Part shown: positions 22,777 through 32,326 of the stretch, one piece after another
Layout of the letters: each line of letters opens with the position of its first letter
Numbering within the stretch: the stretch's first letter is position 1
Assembly: GCA_021018815.1 (NCBI GenBank)
Contig: JAITYX010000065.1
Span: 124,001-188,000, forward strand
Direction of reading: 5' to 3'
From: Talinum fruticosum
Lineage: Eukaryota; Streptophyta; Magnoliopsida; Caryophyllales; Talinaceae
Length of the DNA: 64,000 nucleotides
Program-made: the position numbers and the translations under genes
Notes under the pieces: generated by a model
Databases searched by the model: none
What the model was told of the DNA's origin: nothing
The model's input: only the letters and a program-made list of their open reading frames with translations

Positions 22777-23860
22777 GAAAAGGAGAATTTGAGCATACCT
22801 CAATAATCTTCCACAAACCATTCATTGGTAAATAATTGGTTGAATTCGGCTCCAGCTTTGTGTGCGGCACACCGAGTACGGAGGCCCCTAATAAGGCAAG
22901 TATATGTAGGAGCACCCCAGTTGAGCTCCTTTATTTTGTCAAGGTTCGCTAAGTTCGCCAAATATTGAACATGAACCTTAGCAGTTTGGTCGTAGAAGAG
23001 GATCGTACTCAAGAGAAGAGCAAGCACAATCTGGACTTGTTGAGGAGAGTGTTGAGGCCAAAACCTAGCATTCTCAAAAGCCTAAAAAGGACATAATACT
23101 TGAAGAAATTATCATGGGGAAACCTATCTGCCATAGGGCCAAAGAGGTGACGAAGATAGTCCCAGTTTTTATACAAGTTCCGGTCATAGCCTCTCCAGAG
23201 AAGCTTGAATCGAATAAAACAGCAAAATCAAAAGGCCTTATGGTCATTTCCCCGAAGGGAAGGTGAAAACTGTTGGTAGTGTCCTCAAAGCATTAACTAA
23301 TGGACCTAATGGGGTCCCTCTCTCTTTATTAGTAAGGTGGTACAAAGAAAAGTAAAGAGGACCAAACCCCGACACTCGTGCATGACATCTTCTAAAGGAA
23401 AGTTCATCCTCTTGCATGTCTCCATGAATTGAGGGATGGCTCCACTACTCCGAATCGAGCCTTTCTACAAGATAAAAATCCAACAAGATTTTAGTTGAGG
23501 AGCTACTCTCAATGAGAAAAAGAAGAAATTTAAGCCAACTAGCTTATCGAAGAAGAAATGGCCGAGTGAACAAAACGTGATTCTCGGCCTCGACCAAGAG
23601 GTCACTTGAGTGCCACTCATTCCGTAGATGCCATTCTCGCTCGAGGAAGGTGTCTTGAGTAAGTTTCTTAGCTCTAGACCTTCTAGTAGGATGAGCTCTT
23701 CTTCTAGAAATTTTGAAGAGAAGAAATTTTTGAGAACCAACTAGTTTTCAAGAAGAAGCAAAGTAAGAGAGCACAAGAAGAATACCAAGAGAAAGAAGAG
23801 GAATAAGTGTGCAAAATGAACACACCAAGCATCGCATTTTATAGGAAAAGCTGGCTCAAG
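21061..23860 (-). pseudogene. Antisense ORF remains in element A, plant-mobile-domain-like
   Basis: Read from right to left, minus-strand fragments succeed each other: 23740-23465 (SSSENGIYGMSGTQVTSWS), ~23460-23330 (SGAIPQFMETCKRMNFPLED), 23027-22800 (LNWGAPTYTCLIRGLRTRC), 22245-21976 (FEFCWYLVERVTPQMRVDTWPP), 21946-21695 and 21301-21098. The NWGAPTYTCLIRGL stretch resembles the WGxAxLAxLYRxL core of the plant mobile domain (aminotransferase-like, PMD) that occurs in host MAIN proteins and in transposons. The frame at 22800 ends at a GAG|GTATGC that looks like a splice donor, followed by the AT repeat, so introns are possible. The domain call is by eye; stops are frequent. Confidence 0.5.
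22706..22772. repeat. (TA)n microsatellite, ~33 units
   Basis: Uninterrupted alternating TA for about 67 bp inside the antisense ORF region. Likely variable in length; it creates the accidental Tyr-Ile repeat ORFs on the minus strand at 22539-22915. Confidence 0.95.
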
Positions 23861-24493
23861 GCAGCCAACCATATGAAACAAGAGTCAAGAAAGTAGTGGG
23901 AGACCAAGGAAATCCGGCAGAGCACGTCGGGGGCCACGCTTGCCAAAGGTTGGCCTGCGTCGGCCACGAGGAGCCATGAGGTCCCATCGGAGACAACCTT
24001 TGCAGCCTTTGTAGCCTAGCATGCCCACCTAGCTTGTGGTGTCTTATCAAACTGTGGAATGTGACCTTTTAGCCTCTTGTGCATGCAAGTGGGAGTTTTC
24101 GGGCCCTCTAATTAGCTTTTTCGAAACAGTTTTATTAGTTCATTTTTGATCGAATTACTCGGTAAAACCATGAACTTTTGTCAAACTAATTATACATTAA
24201 GTATGTTAGTACAACAGATTATTTAGCCAAGCTTCGGATCAAAGAACGATCAAAGTTTCAAGCATCAAACTATACTAAGCTTCAGGCTCGATCAAGCCAA
24301 GCTTCGGATCTTCTTACTCGGACTTCAGAATGCATGCATCATGATCGAAGTCAGGCCTCATTTTGGAGTTCAAATTTGATTACAACCAATTCCAAGTATC
24401 ACATAATGCATAATATCGAAAATTGAGGCAAGTACCCTTTAGTGTCTACTTTGACCCTTCGTCTTCTTAGACTCGATCAAAGTGGGACCTAAC
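23861..24493 (+). other. 3' untranslated region and polypurine tract of element A
   Basis: No ORF. It contains short repeats of AAGCTTCGGATC/AGCTTCAGGCTCGATC (about 24225-24320). It ends in CAAAGTGGGACCTAAC directly before the 3' LTR, the likely plus-strand priming tract. The same TTTAGTGTCTACTTTGACC segment plus a purine tract occurs at the matching spot in element X (reverse strand, ~53537-53600). Confidence 0.7.
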
Positions 24494-26390
24494 TGTAGAC
24501 ACCTAAAAAGTGTCATCTCTTATCTCTTACATTATGCATTTTGTTCTGTTGGCCCGATGATGAAAATCCCGAGTCCTGTTTGAGGATTTGGATCTTGGAC
24601 TGTAATCAATTAGTGCGACATAAGCCGATAAACCACAAAGAAGTCCCAACACCAAATAAATAGCCTTTTGCCTTGGGTCGGTCCACAAATCCCCTTTCTT
24701 TCGGGCGATCCAAGAACCGGACCAAGCCTTCAAAGACAATGGAGTCCAGAGTTGTGTGCCTGGGAAATTCCAAGTTTAGAATACTGCATTTTCCTTTTGT
24801 CTAATCGGACAAGGAGCTGAAGACACGAAGACAACATTAAAGTATTGCATTTCATGATCATGAGCATCAAAGTGATGCGTTTCAGCTCCATAAAGCAGTC
24901 CAAATGAAACACCGCATTTTGGCTTGGAGAGTCCCTTGCGGACACGCTAGGGCATGAAACCCTAGGAGCGCTCGGGTGGCCGGAGCTCGCTAACCGGGTT
25001 CTATCCGGTTCTATTCTCTTTATTCGATTCAATCTTGTGAGAATCCGCCCGATTTTATTTATGTTATTTTGGACGGCAGGCTCGAGGAAAACCCTAGATC
25101 ATTTGTGACCTAGGTCTCTCCCTATAAATAAAGAGCCTTGGCTCTCATTCCGATATAGCTTTCTCCTATGCATAATGCTTGCAGAAAGTTAACCAAAGCA
25201 CTCATAGCTAAACGTTACTCTACCGAAATTACTACCAATCATTCATCTTTCTCTACTTACTGTCGTTGAATCCATGTAAAGAGTTAAAGAATATTCAATT
25301 ATTCTTATCTCCGGGCACTTATTCAACTGATCTTTCCTATTCCCTACATACATAGTTTACAAAACAAGCCCTTTTTCCTTCGATTGTCATTGTCACATCA
25401 AGGGATCCAGCGTAGAGATCCGGATTAGCAAGGTGGGACAACCCGAGGGAAATTGTTCATCCTTTAAACGTTTTACATTATTTTTATGCTTAATTTACCG
25501 CTTTCCGTATTGTGGATTAAAAAGATGTAATCATTCTATTAATTCTTCCCCCGATGTAATCTTTCAGCTTTTCGCTTTTCTTTTCTTTATCGCTTTCTTT
25601 ATCGCTTTTCCTTTACTTCGTTGGTTGCTTTTTATTTATAGTCCTAGCATGTTGTGTGTTTATGTGTGTAGCACATTAGTTTAATTAACTACTCAAACTA
25701 GTAATGGCCGTCTTCGGACGAGAAAGGTTTTCCCTATGTTTCGTACCCTCGCCCTGGATCTAATTCTCGGTTCAAAGACCGATGGACTCAATTTTAGCCT
25801 CTTTTAGTCTTAGTTTTCCCATACGCAGATTGGAAGAGCAAGTTTTGTTTTTCTTAGTTTTCATCGTAAAAACCGACGCTTATTTCTTATTGAATTTACA
25901 TCCCGGTTATTTTCCGATTGAAAGATAAAAGAAATTGGTTTTGGATCTGCCAGCTAGGGTAGTGGTCGATGCTAAAATCCTTAGCCATGGCATCTAGTTG
26001 GTGGCCACTACCGCTCGGTGCAGGCCGCCGCCCGCACGGAGTGGTCGGCGAGTGAGGCTTCGATCCAAATTGGTGATTTTACACCGATCCGGCGCTAAAG
26101 CCTCACGGTAGAATCAAAACCCTAATTTTGTTTGTCCTTCGGTTAGTAAATAATAACTAGGAATTCTGAAAATAATTTATAAAAATAAAATAATTAATGA
26201 ACCGCCATTCAAATCTGATTTAGTTCGTTTCAACTTGATTTAATAAAACTCAAAAATCTTAATAAAAGGTTCATCCCCACATTCTAAAAATCAACTTCTA
26301 AACCTATCTTTAAAATCAATTTTCAAAAAGAGAGACCCGACACAAGTGGGAAAACTCGGTCTAGGCCCCTTGTCGGTCGTGGTTCCTACA
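24494..26390 (+). repeat. 3' LTR of element A
   Basis: 1897 bp, TGTAGACACC...GGTTCCTACA. It carries the palindrome (25093-25114, one mismatch) and TATA box (25122-25130). Compared with the 5' LTR it lacks ~70 bp at ~24900 and has scattered substitutions. The target copy CATCT follows at 26391. Confidence 0.93.
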
Positions 26391-26986
26391 CATCTTCATT
26401 GCTTCCTCCACTGCCACCAGCCCTGCAAGTCTCGAGCTCATCTCACCTATTTCGCCAAACGCACATCGATACCAGGCCGTCTCCCTTAACTAAGATTGCT
26501 CCACCTCCTTCTTGATTTTATTTTATTTTATTTTATCCAACATTTTGTTTCTCCCTCGCTCCCTTTGTTTTTGATGAAATGCATAGGGGAGAAATAGTTA
26601 GTTGGTTTAGAGGGACTATGTTTTTATTTTCTCGTCTTGTATCAATTTCTTTTTAATTCAATGACAATTTTATTCACTTTCTCACTTACACAATTTTTTT
26701 TTCTTTTTGCTCTAATACTTGCATATGTTGCTCGATACTCTCATATTTTATGCTTTAAGACTCGGACTTATATATTCTTTATGTTTTAATGCTCAAATTT
26801 TGCTTTGATATTAAGTTATGAGTTCACACTTGGTATTTCAGTTTGCTCATATTACCTATTGACATAGCTCGATAAATAGTTTTTACATTATGCTTTGATA
26901 ATATTTTTTGAGCTCCGATATCATTTTATCTAAGTCTTACTCGCTCAAGATACTAACTTATCTTTCTAAGTGTTGAATGGGGAGAT
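26391..26986 (+). pseudogene. copia third ORF 3' remainder, tail and polypurine tract
   Basis: Starts with the second CATCT copy, then continues the copia element cut at 8769. 26391-26600 is the decayed C-terminal part of the envelope-like ORF. The end (FDEMHRGE-like, TTTGATGAAATGCATAGGGGAGAA at ~26570-26594) matches the same spot in another copy at ~31318-31342. The purine tract AATGGGGAGA at 26976-26985 directly precedes the LTR, as in SIRE-type elements. Confidence 0.7.
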
Positions 26987-27873
26987 TGAAGACTCGGTAT
27001 GAACTTATCTCTCCTTATGATTTTGAATTCAAGTCATTCTTACAATTTATAAATATTCTCTTTGAGTTTTTCACTTTTGTCTGACCCGGTCAGAAAGCCC
27101 TTTTGAGTGAACACTCAATTCGGGTTTCGACCATCTAAGATAGACTCAAACATAAATTTTGTCCGAATAATTTCATATACTTAACCTATCTTTGTAATCG
27201 GCTTGTTTTATATTTCAAATCAAAATTACTATGTTAATAGCTAGATTCATTTCATTGAAATTAATTTAATATTACAAACAATGAAATATGTCTATATATT
27301 TCTTGAACTATTTAATCATTTAGTTATAGACATAAATGGAATTGGAATATATTGAATAGTAGACTGAAAATTTCCATTTAATTAGATTTAGGATTTTCAA
27401 TCATCAATTAATTTATAATCCTTGTCTAATCTTGGACTAAAGCATTTTTATACTTTGAGTACCATTGGATTTTGTTTTTACGAGTTCATTAACATTGATT
27501 AATCTCGGTTTGAAAAGAAAAAGCTTTTATTTTCAGCAAACTTTCCTTCTCACCCTATTCATCCCCCTCTCGCGCGGCCCTCGAGGGTGACTCGGACTTT
27601 CAAATTCAAACCTTCAAGTTGCTCTATATTCGTGGATTTAAATAGTTTAGTTTTGACTTTATGCTTGGATTAGAACAGTCCGTGGTTTTCTACCCAAGAG
27701 AGTTTCCACGTAAAACACTTGTCTTCTTCACTTCTTTATTTTTGAGTTACTCTAGACTCGGTTGTCGTTTTGAAGTTCTTATCTCAATTTTTAGAACTTC
27801 AATTTTCTACAAGTGTCTTTTATCACCCTATTCACCCTCTATAGGGTGATTAGTCTCTCCAAGTGAACTTTCA
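26987..27873 (+). repeat. 3' LTR of the copia element
   Basis: Begins TGAAGACTCGG after the purine tract and is similar to the partial LTR at 31708-32326. Two candidate ends contain the SIRE-type CACCCTATTCA..CCCTC..AGGGTG motif followed by ACTTTCA: one near 27603 and one at 27873. I prefer 27873 because LINE-like sequence starts directly after it. The 5' LTR is outside the window. Confidence 0.7.
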
Positions 27874-28331
27874 TCTACATAACTCATTTTGATCCGGAAT
27901 AGAACGACCAGGCTTGGATTTAAATACTTGACAAGGCTGTGAAGGCCTTTCACCGCTTAAGGCTTGCCAAGGCCCCGACAATTTAGATAAAGAAAACTCA
28001 ATGTGACTAAAGCGATTGTGAAGTAAGTTCCACTGATGATGTAGACATGATTTGTCCTCCTTAATCTTGTCGAAGACCATAACTTTACATTCACCTTTGT
28101 CATCCCTTGCCTCCCCCTCTTTCTTTCTCTTGGAAACTTTACTGCTAACACATATTAAGGATTCAGTGTCAAGCTGCATAGTAGATGACTCGGACAATTT
28201 GTCCTAACCGAGCTTTTTCATCACACGGCTCCCACTTCTATTGGCTCTCAACTCCGAAAGTCTTGGCTTCTCACTTAAATTTTCATTATATGTTCTTCTT
28301 TTTTAGGATTGTTTATACTTTAGAATACTTG
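27874..28331 (-). pseudogene. LINE fragment: start of ORF2 endonuclease and upstream sequence
   Basis: On the minus strand at about 27985-27885, with one stop, a frame reads LNCRGLGKP, then AVKGLHSLVKYLNPSLVVLF. Plant L1-type ORF2 proteins begin their AP-endonuclease domain with a very similar SWNCRGLGNP...LRxLVxxxxPxLVFLxETK stretch. The upstream minus-strand ORF (28197-27871; Lys-rich, KVSKRKKEGEARDDKGE) could be the region before ORF2. The fragment is cut at 27873 by the copia LTR and at 28332 by the CACTA terminus. Identification rests on this one motif. Confidence 0.5.
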
Positions 28332-28446
28332 CACTACTACGGGAATAACTTTTAATGACGAGTCTTTAATGACAGCTTATAATTAAAAACCATTGTAAAA
28401 AATGATGTCGTGGCATTTTTGTTAAAAAGCGGTTATTAATGTACAT

Positions 28447-28529
28447 ATGACGACAGTTCAATGAAAGAACCATCGTTAAAAGTTCAGTAGAAACTTTTGA
28501 CGATAGTTCTTTCATTGAACCGTCGTCAT
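28447..28529. repeat. CACTA subterminal hairpin, 38-bp arms
   Basis: Arms 28447-28484 and 28492-28529 are reverse complements at about 35 of 38 positions, with a 7-base loop. Each arm contains GTTCAATGAAAGAAC or its complement and an ATCGTTAAAAG-like end. Subterminal repeats of this kind bind the element's own proteins in the En/Spm group. Confidence 0.8.
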
Positions 28530-29279
28530 AGGTTGTTCGAGAGGGCAAAAACCCTCGCGGCCACTTCACTTTCTCGCTCTCACTTTTAGTCACACTCTCA
28601 CTTCACTCTCTCACTGCCTTTGAGGTTTCTCATTGCTCTTCTCTCTGCGGTTTCTTATGGTTTCCGGTGGTTTCTGGTGTGCCTCCCACCCACTCTCTGC
28701 GGTTTCCGGTTATGGATGCAACCACCCCCTCCCCCACACACACACACTCTTTGCGGTTTCCGGTTGTGGCTGCACCCTTCCACACACTATCGCCGCCTTC
28801 TCTCTCACTCTCGCCCACCAGTATGTAACTTATATCTCCCTCTCTTATTTTGTAAATGAAATGTGTAGATGTGGCATTCTTTATGGTCGTCATTGTGGGC
28901 TTGAAACTTGGGGCTTGAATCTTGATATGTAACTCACAACATTTAGAGTATGCACGTTCTTGTTAGCACAATTAAACTTGACAAATACATTATTGTACAT
29001 GTTGAACGTTATACATTGTTGAATGTTATTATAAAAGGCCAAGTATCGGTGAAAATGAGAGAAGAAAAACATAACACACAAAGAAACCGAAGAAAACGGT
29101 CAAAATCGAGGAACCGGGTGTTGGCCGATCAGCACGGGTCGTGCCGGACAACATGGTCAGCCTGTGTTGGCTGCTGCCGTCCAAAAATTGTTGTACATCT
29201 TTATTTATCATGAGTTGTATAATTGCTTGCAGTATAAAATATATTCTTCCAAAAGTACAAAAAAATTAAAGAGGTGAAC

Positions 29280-30680
29280 TACGATGAACAAGGAGAAGTT
29301 GGTCTAGAGTAGTGACGATCTAACTTTCCTTACACGGTTCGATTTTGATAGGCACGTAAATTCTATAGATGATCATAAAGGTCGCTTTATGAGCTATGTT
29401 GGTGTGGCTACCCGCACATACGTGAATATCAACTACGGAAAATAGGCCAACATCCCTGAATCCATTAAGGATAACCTTTGCAACGATATTCGGGTAAATG
29501 CACTACATCTCAACTTAGTATTTCAACTTATTGTAAATGGTTAATATATGTGTAATAATGCATGTCGTTCTTATGTTTTGAAAACGTTCATCTTGAACGT
29601 TAATGAATGTGAGATCCCCTCGGTGAAACACAAGCCCCTCATATTGGTGGCAGAAAAGTTTAGAGACTTCAAATCATGCATTGCCAAGATATAGGTTTAC
29701 AAAACAAAATAGATAAAGGCGTAAGGTAGACCATGGGAGGTCTTCGATTGTATCACCGAGGAGGATTAGAGATTGTTTGTAGCATATGTCTCCTCTCCTG
29801 AATACATGATAATTTATCATCATCATTTGTTATCTTTTTTCAATTTAAATCTTATGCACTCGATATTTTCGTTATTTTAATTACTTGCGAAGGCGTTAGG
29901 TGAACCCAACCGGAAGAAGATTAGGAGCAATGCGTATCCTCATGTGATGTCCCGTGGGGATACGCGAAGTTGGAGGAGAGGTTGTATAAGCAAAGCTTGA
30001 ACAACTTCAAACCACATCCGGTGAAGGTTCTATCATAGATACTTCGCAACTCGTTATCGAGAGGGACGAGCTATGGGTCGAAGGAAGAAAGAAGAAAGAT
30101 GGAACCTTCACTATGACCGATGTAGAATCTATTACGCAGTTGACTCATGAGTTTTTTTACTATTTCCTTCATTTATTTTGAGAACTTATTAATTTTAATA
30201 TTTATGAATTATCAAATGATAATTTCTTTTCTTCTTACATGACTCTTTGTCACAAACATCGACTTCGGAAGTCGCCGACACCACCGAGGAGGAGGGACAA
30301 GCTAGTCTTCGCCCTAAAAGAGATGAGCATCCCGGTCGCGTTCGAGCCGTCGTTGGGATAGTGGGGATAGTTGAGCACTTCGGGGCTAGGAAGAAGTGCC
30401 CTGTCTCTTCTAGCCAACCACATATGGAGGCCCACATGGCCAAAATGAAGGCCTAAGAGCGATCGAAATGCGAGTCCCAAATGATGGTTGCATAGATGGA
30501 AGAGATGAGGGCGGAGATGAGGGTAGAGATGTATGTCAAGATGAGGGAATGCGTCACGACGACCTTCACCAACATGGGTATGCTGGTACCCAGCAGCTTC
30601 CCGATTTACATCCATTCTCACCCCACACACCCGCGAGCGCGAACGCGAGCTCACCCATCTTCCAATTCGAAGTTACGGTG
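29280..30680 (+). pseudogene. CACTA-associated ORF, Transposase_24 (PF03004)-like
   Basis: Broken frames that succeed each other in the order expected for this plant transposon protein: MSYVGVATRTYVNINY and IPESIKDNLCNDI (29388-29495), a block ending TEEDRLF-like and AYVSSPEYM (~29730-29800), EPNRKKIRSNAYPHVMSRGD (~29905-29970), and EHPGRVRAVVGIVGI (30325-30370) followed by the linker that normally contains HYFGP-like sequence. The last part is Met/Glu-rich (KMKA..; MEEMRAEMRVEMYVKM, ~30490-30540), typical of the C-terminal coiled coil. Introns or decay separate the pieces. It acts with the main transposase in CACTA elements; its exact role is uncertain. Confidence 0.65.
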
Positions 30681-30789
30681 GAGGTACTTCGATTTTGCCG
30701 TTATTTATATGTTTTTGTTGTTTCGGATGAGTGTCGTTATTCACATGCATGTTTATATTTTGACTAATTGATGTATAATCTTGTTGAAT

Positions 30790-31232
30790 TGTAAATCCCC
30801 AAACCATAATCACTCTTATCACTAATTTATAACCAAAGTAAATTGAAGCGGCATACGACGAACGGAAGTTAAAACCAAATTGGGGTGTTACTACCATCTC
30901 TTGTAATTAGAGACAAGGCTTATATTCATACACATTCCACTTGTCCTACAATGTGTCATATAAATAATTACACCACCACTTAAAAGGGCCTCTACATCAT
31001 ATACTTTAAACTTAAACAGTTTAAAAGTCCACACGATTCTTAAACACATAACTTAAAAACAGTCTACAATATAAATCCACATTAAACTTCACAAGCAAGT
31101 CATTGTCGGTTGCCAGCCCTTTGAGATTCTTTTACCTCAATTTCTTTCTTTCTCCTCCTGCAATTCCTATTTAAATTATGGTTGCTTCTCTTTTCCTAAA
31201 ATAGTTTAAAACATAAGACATAAAGTAAGCGG
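30790..31232 (-). repeat. Gypsy LTR fragment, reverse strand
   Basis: 443 bp matching 41945-42420 closely (CCCCAAACCATAATCACTCTTATCAC onward). It starts with TG at 30790, the complement of an LTR 3' end, and stops abruptly at GAGCGG near 31232, where copia sequence begins. No primer site precedes it, unlike the copy at 41945. Confidence 0.75.
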
Positions 31233-31707
31233 ATGATGGCCCCCCTTTCATACTCTATTTTCTTTTCTTCTTTTTTTTCCAACATCAAGTGTACTTCCTT
31301 GAGATTTTCTTCCCTCTTTTTGATGAAACGCAAGGGGAGAACTATAGAAAATTCGTGTTGTGTTTACTGGGAGCTCACCCTCTCTTTGCTCTCTTTCTTT
31401 GAGCAAATGAATCAATGATGTTTATATTTTTCCGAACATACTTATTTTTGAGTTACTTATTTATGAGTTAGATAGTTCTTATTTTTTCTGCTCAAATATA
31501 ATCTATTCATCTCTTTGCTCTAATGTGTTATCCGCATAACTATTATAAGTGATGATAGTATCTAGAATGCATTTTATAAGTATGTAATACTTCTCAATCA
31601 TTACTTCTCGTTATGAGATGTTATGCTTAGTAAGAATGAAAACTCATGTTTTGCACTAACAAGTTTCTATCTCGAGTATAGAATGCCTTTCATAAAAAGG
31701 GGGAGAT
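31233..31707 (+). pseudogene. Tail of a second copia element (third ORF end, polypurine tract)
   Basis: Matches 26530-26986: the LMKRKGRTI-like end at ~31318-31345, then AT-rich sequence and the purine tract AAAAGGGGGAGA at 31695-31706. The 5' side is cut by the gypsy LTR fragment. Confidence 0.65.
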
Positions 31708-32326
31708 TGATGACTCGGATTCTAACTCTATGCCATTCTCGGTACCACATGAAGATTCATGAATAAATCTCATCTCTTCTAAGTTATGATTTCAAATCAT
31801 TCTGAGTGGTATAGAAACTCTCGTATACGTTTTAATTCATTTTTGACTCGACTCGAAAACACATTATTGCATATCTTCTACACTACTGTTTCTAACTCAC
31901 TCGGATATCACTCGAACTATCGCATATTCAAATAATTTCTCCAACTCTTTTATTCTAAGTTCTAACTGCATATTTCAATGTAAAGTGAATTACGGTGTTT
32001 ATTCCTTTTTCTATGTCGGTTTATTTGTTTAAGAATTTTCTCGTCCATATCAAGTTGTTATACTCGATATTTTACTCTCTCTACTTGATCATCTCTAGGA
32101 TTGACTCGATGGAATTTGAGTATATTGAATATTAGACTAAGAAAATTCCACGTCTCTAGGCCTAAGATAATTGAGCTCTTAATTTAATTATTATTTGTGC
32201 CTAATCTTGGATCAAAGTATTTTATAATTTGAGAACCAAAGTGGTTTACTTTTGTAGGTTATTCAAACGAGGTCAACTTATTTTTGAAATACAAAAGTAG
32301 CTGGCTTCTAGTCGTCAATCACCAGT
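31708..32326 (+). repeat. Partial copia 3' LTR
   Basis: Begins TGATGACTCGG after the purine tract and parallels 26987-27530 (shared ATTGAATATTAGACTAAGAAAATT and CCTAATCTTGGAT segments). It is cut at 32326 by the 5' LTR of element B. Confidence 0.75.

Larger units (their letters stand above)
8770..26390 (+). mobile_element. Complete Tat-lineage Ty3/gypsy retrotransposon 'A', 17.6 kb
   Basis: Bounded by LTRs that start TGTAGACACC and end TTACA/CTACA, and by a perfect CATCT duplication. The order is: 5' LTR, primer site of the TGGCGACTC type, 1.1-kb leader with tandem repeats, gag, protease, RT, RNase H, integrase, a 6-kb 3' region with ORFs on the opposite strand, polypurine tract, 3' LTR. The size, the Arg-type primer site, the late-diverging RNase H with long spacer and the antisense region fit the plant Tat group. 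The two LTRs differ by substitutions and at least one indel of ~70 bp (5' copy longer, around 9170-9250), so the insertion is not recent. All ORFs are broken. Confidence 0.93.
28332..30789 (+). mobile_element. CACTA (En/Spm-type) DNA transposon fragment
   Basis: Starts with the CACTACTACGGGAA terminus, followed by subterminal repeats that form a strong hairpin (28447-28529), a CT-rich transcribed leader-like zone (28560-28810) and a broken transposase-associated ORF (29280-30680). I could not find the opposite terminus (TTCCCGTAGTAGTG); the element seems cut where a reverse gypsy LTR begins at 30790. The main transposase (TNP2 type) is not visible, so this is a truncated or defective copy. 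Confidence 0.7.

Noticed and set aside
22539..22915. Two minus-strand ORFs with Tyr-Ile repeats
   Set aside because: The repeats are the translation of the (TA)n microsatellite. Only the NWGAPTYTCLIRGL frame upstream of the repeat has a meaningful motif.
28620..28932. Overlapping plus and minus ORFs rich in His/Pro/Thr
   Set aside because: CT/CA-rich CACTA leader with a local GCGGTTTCCGGT duplication; no domain, open on both strands.
28332..30789. Right terminus of the CACTA element
   Set aside because: Complements of CACTACTACGGGAA were looked for up to 31700; only an unrelated TAGAGTAGTGACG at ~29308 resembles it, and that lies before the ORF.
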